NCBI GenBank assembly: GCA_905221605.1
Contig: CAJNDS010001335.1
Span: 1,266,938 to 1,330,937, forward strand
Reading direction: 5' to 3'
Origin: Symbiodinium natans
Lineage: Eukaryota; Sar; Dinophyceae; Suessiales; Symbiodiniaceae
DNA: 64,000 bases
The translations under genes were made by a program, and so were the position numbers. This document shows positions 51,778 to 61,703 of the stretch, one piece after another (the first letter of the stretch is position 1; the number at the start of each line of letters is the position of its first letter). The notes below the pieces were generated by a model. That model did no database searches. It was not told the origin of the DNA and worked only from the letters and a program-made list of their open reading frames with translations.

Positions 51778-52138
51778 GTTTAGGGTTTGGGTTTAGGGTT
51801 TAGGGTTTAGGGTTTAGGGTTTAGGGTTTAGGGTTTAGGGTTTAGGGTTTAGGGTTTAGGGTTTAGGGTTTAGGGTTTAGGGTTTAGGGTTTAGGGGTTT
51901 TACGATAGTAGGGGTACCTTATTGGGGTCCTTGTAAAAAGGGAATAATTCAGGGGGCTCATATTCGGGGTGCCTTAGTTTCGTAAGCCCCCAAATCTGAT
52001 CAAGTGCTTGCGTTTGCGGGCGTTTTTCGTACAATGAAGGCCTTTCTACAAGTACTACAACACAGTACCCAGAATACCCAAGCTAACTGGACAGGCCAAA
52101 AGTGTTTGAATTTGGGGTTTGGCCCTTTGTTCGGGGCG

Positions 52139-52296
52139 CATGTTTGCGAATCAGAGGTCGCGGGTACGAGGTTGTAGGGCTGTCGATTCACATGACGCCG
52201 GGGGAACTCCGGTACAGTTTTTGGCTTCGAGGTCCATCTGCCGGTGATTTCTTCCGTTCAAACGAACCCTTTAGATTTCACTTCGGGTTTGAGGGT
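52139..52296 (+). CDS. Coding island, unknown protein
   Basis: An open frame reads GLSIHMTPGELRYSFWLRGP then AGDFFRSNEPFRFHFGFE and TGA. TTCGG|GTTTGA near 52282 is a likely donor, leaving +2, which fits 52410. The left border is unclear. Confidence 0.48.
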
Positions 52297-52409
52297 TGAG
52301 GTTTTCGGGATCCGAAGTCGACCCTAAACGCCAAACCTTGAACCCTAGCCCTAAACCCTAAACCCTAAACCCTAAACCCCAAACCCCAAACCCTGCCCTC
52401 TGCCCTGAG

Positions 52410-52474
52410 TACGACCACCCTCGGTCGGGCGGAGTCGCTCCAGGCCCCCTCGTCTGAGCGCAATTGGGACCGAG
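52410..52474 (+). CDS. Exon, unknown protein
   Basis: Acceptor CTCTGCCCTGAG, donor GACCGAG|GTTCAG, phase 1/1, reading TTLGRAESLQAPSSERNWDR. In phase with the next exon. Confidence 0.55.
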
Positions 52475-52669
52475 GTTCAGGATCCGAGCCCTAAACCCTA
52501 AACCCCAAACCCTAAACCCTTAACCCCAAACCCTAAATCCTAAACCCTGAACCCTGAACCCTAAAGCCTAAACCCTAAACCCCAACCTTGCCCCTCAAAC
52601 CCCAAAAGCCCCTGAACATTGACCCCAAAACCTCCTGACAAAACCCTTCCACCATTATCTCATCCTCAG

Positions 52670-52722
52670 GACCTACATCATCACTCCCAAAGAGCCTTGA
52701 GTGGAAGCACGAACCTACAACC
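52670..52722 (+). CDS. Exon with strong acceptor
   Basis: Acceptor ATTATCTCATCCTCAG with a long pyrimidine tract, donor ACAACC|GTATAT, phase 2/0, reading PTSSLPKSLEWKHEPTT. Confidence 0.62.
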
Positions 52723-52765
52723 GTATATAAAATCTAGGGTTTAGGGTTTCGGGTTTACTGTTCAG
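52723..52765 (+). repeat. 43-base intron containing TTTAGGG
   Basis: GTATATAAAATCTAGGG, two further repeat units, then TTTACTGTTCAG. It lies between two phase-0 exon edges and is the shortest repeat intron I can place. Confidence 0.52.
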
Positions 52766-52816
52766 GGTTGGCAACACCCAGACATCTTTGTGGCCTGGCC
52801 TGTCGCATCTCGGAAG
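52766..52816 (+). CDS. Exon, unknown protein
   Basis: Acceptor TTTACTGTTCAG, donor CGGAAG|GTCAGC, phase 0/0, reading GWQHPDIFVAWPVASRK. In phase with 52670 across the 43-base intron. Confidence 0.62.
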
Positions 52817-53186
52817 GTCAGCCCACATACCCTGAACTTCTAAGCCCTAAACCATAAGCCCTAAGCCCTAAACCCAAAACCCAAACCCGGTGTACCAGCG
52901 AAGAGGAGGGTTTTAAAGTTCGGGGTTTCAAACTGAAGGTTTACAGGGGTTTAAGTTGGCGACTCAAACTTGCGGGTCGTGGTTGAGGGTTTTGATTTCT
53001 CGCGGGCTCTACCCTATGGGCCCTTTTGGACACCCGAATATGAGGGCTCCCTACTTTAAAGAAACCCCCAAGTACAGTCTAAGACTTCAGGATTGTGGCT
53101 TTGGAGTTTAGGCCCGAAACCGTAATCCCCTACTCCCCTAGACTCCAGCTTCTAGACCCTAAACCCTAATCCCTAAACCCTAAACC

Positions 53187-53219
53187 CATGTCACTGCGGG
53201 GCTTTGAGGGAGAAAAGAA
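53187..53219 (+). CDS. Possible first exon
   Basis: ATG just after a CCCTAAA array, reading MSLRGFEGEKK to donor GAAA|GTGTGA. No acceptor lies close upstream, so it may be an initiating exon. In phase with 53410. Confidence 0.35.
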
Positions 53220-53409
53220 AGTGTGATCCTTCAGGCTTGTAGGGACTCTTTGGAACTTAAGGGCTTGACTTAAGAGTAGCGCACGTACCCAGCAAGAACG
53301 TGCACCACGACTCCCCAGTCATTGTTCTTTTTTTTAGGGTTTAGGGTTTAGTGTTTAGGGTTTAGAGTTTAGAGTTTGGGGTTTAACTGGAGGCAGCCTG
53401 TATACGCAG

Positions 53410-53474
53410 GGTCTTGGGGCTGGAGGTGGGGAGGGTGTTCAGGCAACGCCCACCCTCGCGATTTTGTGCCTTGA
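53410..53474 (+). CDS. Probable exon
   Basis: Acceptor CCTGTATACGCAG, donor CTTGA|GTAGAA, phase 0/2, reading GLGAGGGEGVQATPTLAILC. Confidence 0.45.
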
Positions 53475-53479
53475 GTAGA

Positions 53480-54060
53480 AAGGATAGGTTTGGGGTTAAG
53501 GGTTTAAGGTTCAAGGCCTACAACAATCCGTGGTGACCAATGGAAACCTAAGATTCGGATTACATACCCCATGCCGCTTTTACAAATGTTGTGGGTTAAG
53601 TTGGATCCAATCTTTCCTCGGAACACACCAAAGCCACTGAATTTAGGGCCTCACCTTAAGTTGTAAGGCTGGTCACCGCGCTCCTGTAGTAGTCTTTGTA
53701 GTCGTACAGGGGGTATACGGGCAGTGGTGAAAGTCGTACCCATTTTTTGTGTACGCACATCAATCACTCAAGCTTTCCGAGCAGTCGTGCCCATTTTCCT
53801 AAATGCCTAGGAAGTGCAGGGGTTTTCGTGCAAACCGATTCATTGCTGGTTTAATATCTTGGAAACATCGAAAGGCCAAGCAAGTGCAGTGCTTAGCCGT
53901 TGCCACTGAGGACGTAGTTTGAAGCATATGTATGTTGGGCTTTGTACGGCCCTTACTCGGTACGAGGTATCTGTATGGTTCGTATTATAGTTTCCCAGAA
54001 GCACTCGAAAGCAACTGGTATCCGAGTGTTCACAAGTCTAAGCACATTTGCTTTTGCTGC
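53480..54060. other. 580 bases without repeat array or exon
   Basis: Unusually free of TTTAGGG. It contains several GGTACGAGG and GTCGTACCCATTTT motifs (two imperfect copies near 53730 and 53785), but no frame or splice pair that I trust. Confidence 0.5.
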
Positions 54061-54194
54061 CGGGCCGCCGCGCCCTAAACCCTAAACCCTAAACCCTAAA
54101 CCCTAAACCCTAAACCCTAAACCCTAAACCCTAAACCCTAAACCCTAAACCCTAAACCCTAAACCCTAAACCCTAAACCCTAAATTGATTGCAG

Positions 54195-54272
54195 GCCTGC
54201 GCGCTTCGTGTTTGGCAGGAGGTGGCAGAGGCCATCGTGCTTCAGATGAGGGCAGAAGCTCTTCAAACCTAA
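54195..54272 (+). CDS. Exon, helical, possibly terminal
   Basis: Acceptor AAATTGATTGCAG, phase 0, reading ACALRVWQEVAEAIVLQMRA then EALQT and TAA. The stop falls at the start of repeat sequence. An amphipathic helix is likely. Confidence 0.52.
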   Translation, partial: ACALRVWQEVAEAIVLQMRAEALQT

Positions 54273-54449
54273 GCCCTAAACCCAAATCCTACAACCCTAA
54301 ATGCCCCTAAGCCCGAAAGCCGAAAACCCTGTAACCCTAAAAGCCCAAAACCCTAAAGGCTTAAACCCTCAAACCCTCAAACCCTGAAACCCTCATATAA
54401 CACCCTACCCTGAACCTTCACTTTAAACTGTTGGGTCTTTCCCGTTAAG

Positions 54450-54522
54450 CAGCTGCGCAGGGCGGTTGCTTAGCTTCAGAGCCTTCTCGCGGTTTTGGCG
54501 AGCCCGAACGCTGAGAGTTGCG
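54450..54522 (+). CDS. Exon, basic
   Basis: Acceptor TCTTTCCCGTTAAG, donor GTTGCG|GTTTAG, phase 1/0, reading SCAGRLLSFRAFSRFWRART. A family F-like sequence follows, then a further coding-like stretch (54558-54690; ASDVRAFESYKVEARRVFEF). Confidence 0.5.
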
Positions 54523-54882
54523 GTTTAGGAACGTATAGGTCATGGTTCCTTAATATGGTCCCTTACCCTGTAAAAGCTTCTGACGTCCGGGCTTTTGAGT
54601 CGTATAAGGTAGAAGCGAGGAGGGTGTTTGAATTTAGGCGCTCGTCGTATGTTGTTTTGTGTCGTGGCTTTCTTGGTGGGGCAACAAAACCCCAAACCCT
54701 GAACCCAGACCCTAATTAAACCCTAAAGTTTAGGGCCTAAACCCCAAACCCTAAGCCCTAAGCCCTAAACCCTAAACCCAGAACCCTTAACCCTAAACCC
54801 TAAACCCCAAACCCCAAATCCCAAACCCCAAACCCTAAACCCTAAACCCTAAGCCCCTAAACCCTAAACTCCTTTCCTACAG

Positions 54883-54937
54883 GCGTCGGCCGCCTCGTGG
54901 AGGACCTGGGATGGCTTCTGCACCCTCGCGGCGTTGG
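54883..54937 (+). CDS. Exon with strong acceptor
   Basis: Acceptor AAACTCCTTTCCTACAG, donor GTTGG|GTTTAG, phase 2/2, reading VGRLVEDLGWLLHPRGV. Other frames are open; this one joins in phase to the hydrophobic exon at 55048. Confidence 0.6.
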
Positions 54938-55047
54938 GTTTAGGGTTTCGGGTTAGGGTTTAGGGTTTAGGGTTTAGGGTCTAGGGTCTAGGGTCTAGGG
55001 TCTAGGGTTTAGGGTTTAGGGTTTAGGGTTTAGGGTTTAGGGTTTAG
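54938..55047 (+). repeat. 110-base intron of TTTAGGG and TCTAGGG
   Basis: It runs from GTTTAGGG to the last TTTAG before coding resumes. About half the units are TCTAGGG variants. No other sequence is present, so both splice sites come from the repeat. Confidence 0.5.
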
Positions 55048-55110
55048 GGTTTTGGGCTCGGCGGTGGCGCTCTATGGGTTTTTGGTGTCCCGAAATCCTC
55101 CTAAACCTGG
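55048..55110 (+). CDS. Exon, membrane-like segment
   Basis: Acceptor TTTAG, donor CCTGG|GTTTCG, phase 1/2, reading VLGSAVALYGFLVSRNPPKP. The first dozen residues could be a membrane helix. Confidence 0.5.
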
Positions 55111-55146
55111 GTTTCGGGTTTTCGGTTTGGGGTTTGGGTTTCGCAG

Positions 55147-55336
55147 GCCTGTTGAGTAAGGCCTTCTTACTTACCTTTACTTTGGGGGAGGGTGGGCCAA
55201 GGTTGTTCCGCTTTTTTGTCTGCTATGTTATCCACTTTATGTTATGCTTCCGATTCGTTTTGCTGTCTACTGCCTTGGATACTGTCTTCCCTCTCTCTCT
55301 CTCTCCCCTTTTGTTTGTTACGGTCTTCACGCTGGA
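55147..55336 (+). CDS. Exon, multi-helix membrane-like, interrupted
   Basis: Acceptor GGGTTTCGCAG, reading LLSKAFLLTFTLGEGG then RLFRFFVCYVIHFMLCFRFV and PLSLSPLLFVTVFTL. Two or three hydrophobic segments, probably membrane-spanning. A foldback element begins at 55337 and its sequence continues the frame, so the real end is hidden. Confidence 0.55.
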
Positions 55337-55477
55337 CCCAAAGACTCCAATATCGCCTGAATTAAGGAACATACCTTCAATCATATTAGGGACCCTACTA
55401 AAATTTAAGGTATACTCCTTAACTAAGGGATATAATTAAGGTATATTCCTTATCCAAGGGATGTTGGAGTCTTTGGG
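55337..55477. mobile_element. Foldback element inside a coding island
   Basis: CCCAAAGACTCCAATATC at the left and inverted GATGTTGGAGTCTTTGGG at the right, with inner arms AATTAAGGAACATACCTT / AAGGTATATTCCTTATCC. Coding-like sequence abuts both ends. Confidence 0.7.
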
Positions 55478-55646
55478 GAGAACCTCGCGCTTGGCGCGAG
55501 GTACCGGCCACGTGGACGTCGGTGGCCTGGACGTTTGCGGGGCAGACGACGACTGCCGCAGAGCCCAGCTCATGCCAGGGTACTTCAGGGTGTTGCCGAA
55601 GCTTTACTACTTAGCGCGAATACTTACCCTACACCCTAATCCCTAA
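55478..55646 (+). CDS. Coding-like continuation
   Basis: One frame reads TSRLARGTGHVDVGGLDVCG then RRAQLMPGYFRVLPKLYYLA; another is also fully open. Two internal acceptors (ACTGCCGCAG, GGTACTTCAG) exist. It runs into CCCTAAA at 55625. Confidence 0.45.
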
Positions 55647-56109
55647 ACCCTAAACCCTAAACCCTAAACCCTAGAAAAAATATTTCTACTTGGATTTGCG
55701 GCTTAAGCTTAAGTACTTAAGAATGACGACGGAAGATCATTCCTGGAGGAGGGAAAAGGGGTCGTATGGTTAAATTAGGGGTCAGTGCCAAGGAATTTCC
55801 TGCCTACAGAAGTCTGTGCTGTTTGGCAACCTGAGCAGAGTACTGTGAAACCCTAAAGCCTGAACCCTAAACACTCACCCCCCTCCCCTAAAGATTCTGA
55901 ACCCCAGGCTCTTCTTGCGTTATGCCTGAAGTCCCCAAATCCCAATTCTCCAAGTTATCCTTTTTACCCAGAAGCTTGCACCTTGCTGCACCTCGTTGCT
56001 CCAAGTTACAGCTAGGGCCTGAGATGCGTCGCTGAGGAGTTTATGCAAGCCACGAGGATGCTAGGATGTAGGAATCAACCCTAAACCCTAAACCCTAAAT
56101 CCTAAAAAG

Positions 56110-56368
56110 CGTCCGGGACGCTAGACTGCGACAAGGACTTGGACGGCTTTTGATCTGCCCTACATTTTTTGTCACAGGGTCCATTCTCAGTACTAGTATG
56201 AAGCAAGTACCCAAGGCCCTATTTATGTTGTTGTTTTTTCGGGTACCTAATTCCAGAAAAGTACTACAAATGGACTCTCTGGGTCATCTGCACGATGCAG
56301 GTTCCGACGTCATCCACGAGGCACAATCGGACAAGAGTAGAGTCCAATCCTTGATCCCTACAACCTGA
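56110..56368 (+). CDS. Long exon, possibly terminal
   Basis: Open from CTAAAAAG for 85 codons to TGA: RLRQGLGRLLICPTFFVTGS, KALFMLLFFRVPNSRKVLQM and HEAQSDKSRVQSLIPTT. A very good acceptor (CATTTTTTGTCACAG) inside, at 56177, stays in this frame. TTTAGGG follows the stop. Confidence 0.52.
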
Positions 56369-56681
56369 ACTAGGGTTTAGGGTTTAGGCTTTAGGGTTTG
56401 GGTTTAGGGTTTAGGGTTTAGGGTTTAGGGTTTAAGGCGACCATCAACCCGAAGCCCTGAGCCCCAGACTGCGTAAGCCCGGAACCCCAAACCGGAAGGC
56501 CTAAACTCTCAATCGCCTAAAGCGAACGCCTAGCAAACCCACGCCAGACATTGACATTGCTTAAACCCGAAACTCTACCTAAACCCTCAAAAACCCACAA
56601 GCCCCTGAACTCTAAACCCTAAACCCTGAACTCTTAATTCCCTAGACCCCTCAACCGCCCTGGGCTCCGAAAATCCCGAAG

Positions 56682-56711
56682 CCTGCCTTGTTGTTGTCAA
56701 GCGATTTGCAG
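56682..56711 (+). CDS. 30-base exon
   Basis: Acceptor AAAATCCCGAAG, donor TTGCAG|GTAAGC, phase 0/0, reading PALLLSSDLQ. Consensus donor. Confidence 0.45.
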
Positions 56712-56999
56712 GTAAGCAAGGCATGAGTTCATTTAGCCCCGTTCTGGGCTTTAGGGCTTTGGGGTGTCCATTTTTGGGGGTTTAGTTGTAGGGTGTAGGG
56801 TTTGGGGTTTAAGGTTCAGGGTTTAGGATTTTAGGGTTCAGGGTTGCTCCAAGAGTACTATAGGAAAGCGTAGGTAGGTTCTTGAGGCTGAGGAGTAGTT
56901 ACAGGCCCTGGGGCGTTTGGGGTTTGCTTAGAGCTTTTCGAGGTTTGGAAGTATACCCTGGGCTAGAAGGGTCCTTAAGCAAGGGGGTTTAGGGTTTAG

Positions 57000-57075
57000 G
57001 GTTTAGGGGTTAGGGGTTAGGGGTTAGGGGTTAGCGGTTAGGGGTTAGGGGTTAGTTAGGGGTTAGGGGTTAGGG
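57000..57075 (+). repeat. Array of the variant GGGGTTA
   Basis: About ten GGGGTTA units with one GCGGTTA variant, next to TTTAGGG. The same variant occurs at 30990-31022. Confidence 0.8.
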
Positions 57076-57292
57076 TTCATGGGGGGTAGGTACCGAATGA
57101 ACCTGAAGGGAAGCCTAGGAGCCGGAGTAGTGGGAAGTATTACATACCCCCCTTTACCCCCCCCCCCCCCCCTCCCTTAAGACCCTCTAACCCAAAACCC
57201 TGAAGCCTAGACCCTGTACCCCCTTGCAGCTGTGCAGCTATCCTAAACCCTACACCCTAAACCCTAAACCCCCGCTTGAAGAAGGTGTGCAG

Positions 57293-57345
57293 CCTCCTCA
57301 CTTCACGGCGCGAGTGTCGGGGCCCTTGCCATCAGCAGCCACTGC
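57293..57345 (+). CDS. Probable exon, frame unresolved
   Basis: Acceptor AAGGTGTGCAG. Two frames read PPHFTARVSGPLPSAATA and SSLHGASVGALAISSHC. GGGCTAAGG-type repeats follow. Confidence 0.4.
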
Positions 57346-58360
57346 TTAGGGCTAAGGGTTTAGGGCTTAGGGTTTAGGGCTGAGGGTTTATGGCTGAGGG
57401 TGTTATGGCTTAGGGCCTAGGGGTTAGGGCTGAGGGTGAATGGCTTAGGGCTTAGGGTTTAGGGTTTAGGGCTTTGGCTTTAGGGTCGTTTGTTTTGGTA
57501 TTTCCTTCTCCCTCAACAAAACACCTCCCTGCTAGAACAACACGAAAGCCAGCATCAGACCCTTGGGGGCGAAGCAATGAAGCCCCAAATCAAGGGATTA
57601 AGACGCTCGTACCCCTAAGCTGCCTAAGCTTGTACCCCTACAGGTCCCCCTGAATGTACTCCTAGTATGGCCTCAAGGATCTTTAACAAGGTCCCGGAAA
57701 ACCCAATGGTACAACCTTAAGGGTCCAAGGGGGAGTCCCCTGACCAAAAGGGTGGCGGCCCACCTACCTTTACGCAAGCGCCTCCCTAGGAAGTCTTGCT
57801 AAGTATCTTCAACCCAAGGAAGAATTTGTCACTACTTGTATCGTTCTTTGCTTGCTTTTACAAGGCCTCCTATCATGATGGCTTATAGTGTAGGTCTTCT
57901 AAACTTTTAGGGGCCCACATGCCATATTTCGAAAAAAATGGTCCGACTATTGGCGTAGAAGGGCCCCGCTAACTCTAAGGGGGATTCGGGAAAACCCAGT
58001 TTGTAGAATCCTTGTTGTGTGTGTGTGTGTGTGTTTTTGTTTTTGTGTTTGGCCCCTGTACTAAACCCTAAACCTTAAAACCCCCCAAACCACAACCCCC
58101 CTCAACCCAAACCCAAAGGATCCACCCCCTCTGCAGCCTGTGTAACTCCAAACCTCGGGACTCTTCGGCACGTTTTTTTAGATGCTGCGCAGAAGGTGTA
58201 ATGAATCAAGGCACCTAGACCCGAAAAAACTCAAGACTCCACAACCCTAAACCCTAAACTCTGAACTGAGCCCTAAACCCTACAAGCCTTAGAATGCTAA
58301 GCCCCGAACCCTACCCTAAACCCCAAACCCCAGACCCCAAACCTAAACCCTAAACCCTAA
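57346..58360. other. Kilobase without firm exon
   Basis: TTTAGGG variants to 57490, then non-repeat sequence with no clear gene, a GT microsatellite at 58015, and CCCTAAA from 58240. The 57560-57990 part may hold old mobile sequence. Confidence 0.45.
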
Positions 58361-58390
58361 ACCCTAATAGTAGGGTGCCAAGAGTTCCAG

Positions 58391-58476
58391 GCCATGCCTT
58401 CGCGTACCGCGGGTCCCTGGGCCTCTCGGTGGTCCCCACCTGCGCCAAGCGCGAGCTTCGGTTGGCTCTGGGGCAG
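58391..58476 (+). CDS. Exon, unknown protein
   Basis: Acceptor CAAGAGTTCCAG, donor GGGGCAG|GTGGGA, phase 2/0. It reads HAFAYRGSLGLSVVPTCAKR then ELRLALGQ. Strong composition and flanking CCCTAAA / TTTAGGG make this one of the best calls. Confidence 0.7.
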
Positions 58477-58639
58477 GTGGGATTTAGGGTTTAGGGTTTA
58501 GGGTTTAGGGTTCACTGAGTTGGAAGATACACTGGTGGTTTAAGGGCCCAAGTGACCCCAACATTTACCCCTGGAGGAATTTTCCTTCATCTTAGGATCC
58601 TACTAGCCCTAAAGCCTAACCCAAATCAAGGTATAGTCC

Positions 58640-58835
58640 TTAGTGAATTGGGTACTTGTAGGGTTTATAGGGTTCGTAGGGTTGAAAGGGTTTATAGGGT
58701 TTATAGGGTTTATAGGGTTTCATAGGGTTTCATAGGGTTTGCAGGGATTATAGGGTTTGTTTGGGGGTTATAAGGTTTAGGGTTTATAGGGTTTATAGGG
58801 TTTAGGGTTTAGAGGTTATAGGGTTTAGGGTTTAG
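58640..58835 (+). repeat. TATAGGGTT-type repeat
   Basis: GGGTTTATA and GGGTTTCATA units, about fifteen, a longer variant of TTTAGGG. A similar short patch lies at 26740-26800 on the other strand. Confidence 0.8.
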
Positions 58836-59222
58836 GCTTTGCCTTGAGCATGCGCATGCCCTGCCAAGAGGCAACTTCCCTGAACGCCCTGAACCCGAAG
58901 CCTTAAACACCAAAAGTTAAGTGATGCACATATATATATATATATAATATACACACATACCCGAAAACATCGACGTGCTCGTCCTGAAGCCCCAAATCAT
59001 TCTAAGCTCTCAACCCCAAACCTCGAAACCCCACTCCCGCAAAAGAGCCCTACGCCCTACAGCCCTACCCCACAGCCCTACCCCCTAGACCCTAAACCGT
59101 GAACCCTGATCCCTAAACCCCAAACCCCAAACCCTAAAACCTAAACCCTAACCAAGACCCCGAAATGCGCCCTTAAGCCCTATAGCCCCCTGTAGGCCAT
59201 CAGACTCAGTCGTGCCCCACAG

Positions 59223-59300
59223 GCGGACTCCATCCCAAGCGGGAGCCTCCTCCAGTTCCAGCTGAATGTGAAGAACCCCACGAGTCTTCCGACGATTCAA
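59223..59300 (+). CDS. Exon, LxxxNP-type motif
   Basis: Acceptor CAGTCGTGCCCCACAG, donor ATTCAA|GTGTCG (or GTTTTC eight bases on), phase 0/0. It reads ADSIPSGSLLQFQLNVKNPT then SLPTIQ. A strand-like segment resembling 3046, 4080 and 63023. Confidence 0.65.
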
Positions 59301-59597
59301 GTGTCGGGTTTTCAGTTTTTTTTTGCGGGGGAGGCGGGGGGGGCGGGGGGGTTTACAGCTCATTTCAAGGGACTAAAGGAGGGGACCCTTATAAGGGACC
59401 TTCAGGGTTATTTGGGGGCTATTTATTTGAGGGGCTACTTAGGTATATAGGGACTGTTTACGGTATATGTAGGGGTTACATAGGGAAATAAGATTAAAGG
59501 GTCCCTTTTAGGGGTCCCTCCTTACAGCCCTGAAGCTCGGGCGTTTGCTGTCGGGGGCTCAGGGTTTAGGATGTGTGCGTCGTGCTAACTTCTGCAG

Positions 59598-59635
59598 GTC
59601 CAGGTCAAGCCCAGGTTGTGCCCAGATACTTTAGG
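59598..59635 (+). CDS. Small exon
   Basis: Acceptor GTGCTAACTTCTGCAG with a branch-like CTAAC, donor TTTAGG|GTTTAG, phase 0/2, reading VQVKPRLCPDTL. Confidence 0.42.
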
Positions 59636-59697
59636 GTTTAGGGTTTCGGGTTTAGGGTTTCGGGTTTAGGGTGTGGGGTGCAGGGTGTAGGGTGTAG

Positions 59698-59789
59698 GGT
59701 TTCGGCTACTTCTGGTCCGGACGCTGGCCGCAGGCCGAGGCAAGTTCGGCATGAAGCCTCAGTTGCGGCTAACTTTAGGCCCAGCGTAG
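59698..59789 (+). CDS. Coding-like island
   Basis: After GGGTGTAG the frame reads FRLLLVRTLAAGRGKFGMKP then QLRLTLGPA and TAG. Another frame (GYFWSGRWPQAE) ends at GAG|GCAAGT, a GC donor. Either is possible. Confidence 0.42.
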
Positions 59790-60262
59790 ACCTCTACTGT
59801 AGGTAGGAAGAATTCCTAATCGTATTGCTTTAGGGTCCCTTTTGTACTTATACTAGAATAACCCCCCAAACCCCATTTTATTCATTACGGCCCCTTTCTT
59901 ACGGGGAAAGGGACTTCCTTGTGTCCATGGGTCCAAGGTAACCCAAGCATCCAAGAGCAGTTCTGGCAAGCGGAGGCTCCTTCTGATCTTGGCGGGGTCT
60001 AGGGTTTAGGGCTTAGGTTTAGGGTTTAGGGTTTAGGATTTAGGGTTTAGGGCTTACGGCTTAGGGTTTAGGGTTTAGGTTTTATAGGGCTTAGTGGGGT
60101 TCAGGTAGGGCCTGGGGTTTGTGGTGTTTTGTTTTTTGTTTGGGGCTGCCAGGGCCCTGGATATCCTGAAGCCTAAACCTTGCTTTTGGGATTCAGCATG
60201 TACGGTTCGGGGCTAACCCTAAACCCTGAACGCCAAACACTTAGGCCGAACCCTCACTTAAG

Positions 60263-60368
60263 CTGGAGGGGATGTAGTTTCGGCGAACGCACGGAAGTGT
60301 CTGGCAGGGACCAAGAAAGCACATGGCGGCGGGTGGGGCGCGTGGGTGGGCTGGGCGGAATGCTTAGG
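60263..60368 (+). CDS. Exon, Gly/Trp-rich
   Basis: Acceptor CCCTCACTTAAG, donor CTTAGG|GTTTAG, phase 2/2. It reads GGDVVSANARKCLAGTKKAH then GWGAWVGWAECL. Confidence 0.55.
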
Positions 60369-60401
60369 GTTTAGGGTTTAACGTTCGGGTTTAGAGTGTA
60401 G

Positions 60402-60503
60402 CGGGAAGGGGAGCTTCGTATGCTGAGCCCCTCTCTTGCGTCTCCTGTTCTGGTAAGGAGGCTATCAGAGCTTTTGTTGCCCAAGAAACCTTTAGAAAAG
60501 TAG
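60402..60503 (+). CDS. Coding-like exon, helical
   Basis: Acceptor TTAGAGTGTAG, phase 0, reading REGELRMLSPSLASPVLVRR then LSELLLPKKPLEK and TAG. GTTCTG|GTAAGG at 60460 is a strong donor that may end it. Confidence 0.5.
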   Translation, partial: REGELRMLSPSLASPVLVRRLSELLLPKKPLEK

Positions 60504-60611
60504 CACAGTAACCCTAAACCCCAAACCCTACACCCTAAACCGGTTGGACCCCAAGCGAGTGGCCCTATCCCTGCCGGGTTCACCGGGTCAGCTGGCACTG
60601 TATCCCCTCAG

Positions 60612-60860
60612 CGAGAATATATTTCTCATGTTGACGCGACTTCCAAGCTCGTGGTGGATAGCGGTCAGATCTGCCTTATACCGAATCACTTGCCCTGCAA
60701 GCGGTGGAGATTCAAGGCCTCGCGCCCAATGCAGCAGCCATCGGCAACGTGGGCCAGGCGCAATTCGCATCCAATGGGCCGACACCTTGGACACGTTCCA
60801 ACTATACAGCGTGGCAGCAGGCAGCGGTCAGTGGGCACCCCAGTACCGCCTATCAGATGA
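60612..60860 (+). CDS. Coding island, several open frames
   Basis: A strong acceptor, CTGTATCCCCTCAG, opens a phase-0 frame reading REYISHVDATSKLVVDSGQI. VVDSG recalls an aspartic-protease DSG, so this might be a retroelement remnant. The overlapping frame from 60544 ends DTFQLYSVAAGSGQWAPQYR. The true reading is not settled. Confidence 0.42.
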   Translation, partial: REYISHVDATSKLVVDSGQICLIPNHLPCKRWRFKASRPMQQPSATWARRNSHPMGRHLGHVPTIQRGSRQRSVGTPVPPIR

Positions 60861-61097
60861 GCCCGGCAGCTAGAGTTCCAGGGGCCTAAGCCCAGGGTTT
60901 CGGAGTTCATCTTTTTTGGGCCCGAAACCTTAACCTTAGAGGTTTGGAGGTTGAGGGTTTGGGTTTTGGGGTTTTGTGCCTTAAACCCCCTATGCTTCAG
61001 CCCCTAAACACCAGAATAGAATTGGACCGTTTAGGTCCTGGTTTGGTTGGGTGAGGTGGCGTTCATGGGTTACGTAGGACATAGGGTTTAGGGTTAG

Positions 61098-61237
61098 GGA
61101 CTGCACCTGCCCGCAGGGCTGCGCCCACGCGCGCAAAGCCCACATTTCGTCCTTCAATTTCCTGCAGGCCAAGAACGAAAGGCCCTTTGGGCCGTGGGGA
61201 CCCGACAAGTCCCTAGTCTCACCAACCTACGTTTACG
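61098..61237 (+). CDS. Exon, Cys-rich start
   Basis: The acceptor is TTAG of a repeat unit (or CTGCCCGCAG at 61116, same frame); the donor is TTTACG|GTTTAG, phase 1/1. It reads DCTCPQGCAHARKAHISSFN then AKNERPFGPWGPDKSLVSPT. CxCxxxC suggests an extracellular or metal-binding turn. Very clear coding sequence. Confidence 0.7.
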
Positions 61238-61347
61238 GTTTAGGGTTCACGATTTACGGTTTAGGGTTTAGGGTTTCGGGTTTAGGGTTTAGGGTTTAGG
61301 GTTTAGGGTTTAGGGTAGTCTTGTAGGGTTTAGGTTTCGGCTCGCAG

Positions 61348-61443
61348 GCTTATGGCCCTTCGGCCAGCGAACCCTCCCACGCTGCCGCAGCGGATGGCTG
61401 GAGGATCATCCCAAGCCTCATCTCGCGGGGGACTTTGCTTGGG
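61348..61443 (+). CDS. Exon, frame depends on donor of previous exon
   Basis: Acceptor TTTCGGCTCGCAG, donor CTTGGG|GTGAAC. Phase 0 reads AYGPSASEPSHAAAADGWRI; phase 2 reads LWPFGQRTLPRCRSGWLEDH. Both look real. The choice depends on whether 61098 ends at 61230 or 61237. Confidence 0.58.
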
Positions 61444-61536
61444 GTGAACTTAGGGGGTTAGGGTTTAGGGTTTAGGGTTTAGGATATAGTTTTGGGGTTT
61501 TAGGAGTGTAGTGAGGTTTGACGGCTTGGTTTTCAG

Positions 61537-61567
61537 AGGAGCGGCTGTAATGTTGAGCGGGACGCAG
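61537..61567 (+). CDS. 31-base exon
   Basis: A strong acceptor, GGCTTGGTTTTCAG, and donor GACGCAG|GTGCAG. Phase 0/1 reads RSGCNVERDA. Phase agrees with the next exon. Confidence 0.48.
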
Positions 61568-61703
61568 GTGCAGCCACGCAGTGCGCCCGTAGTTACCCTA
61601 AACCCTATGCCCCGAACCCTGAACCCTAAACCTAAACCCTAAACCCTATATAAACCCTAAACCCTAAACCCTAAACCCCAAACCCTACACACTGCTTCTT
61701 TAG

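Noticed and set aside
53480-54060. RNA gene in the repeat-free stretch
   Set aside because: No tRNA- or rRNA-like motif or clear secondary structure was visible.
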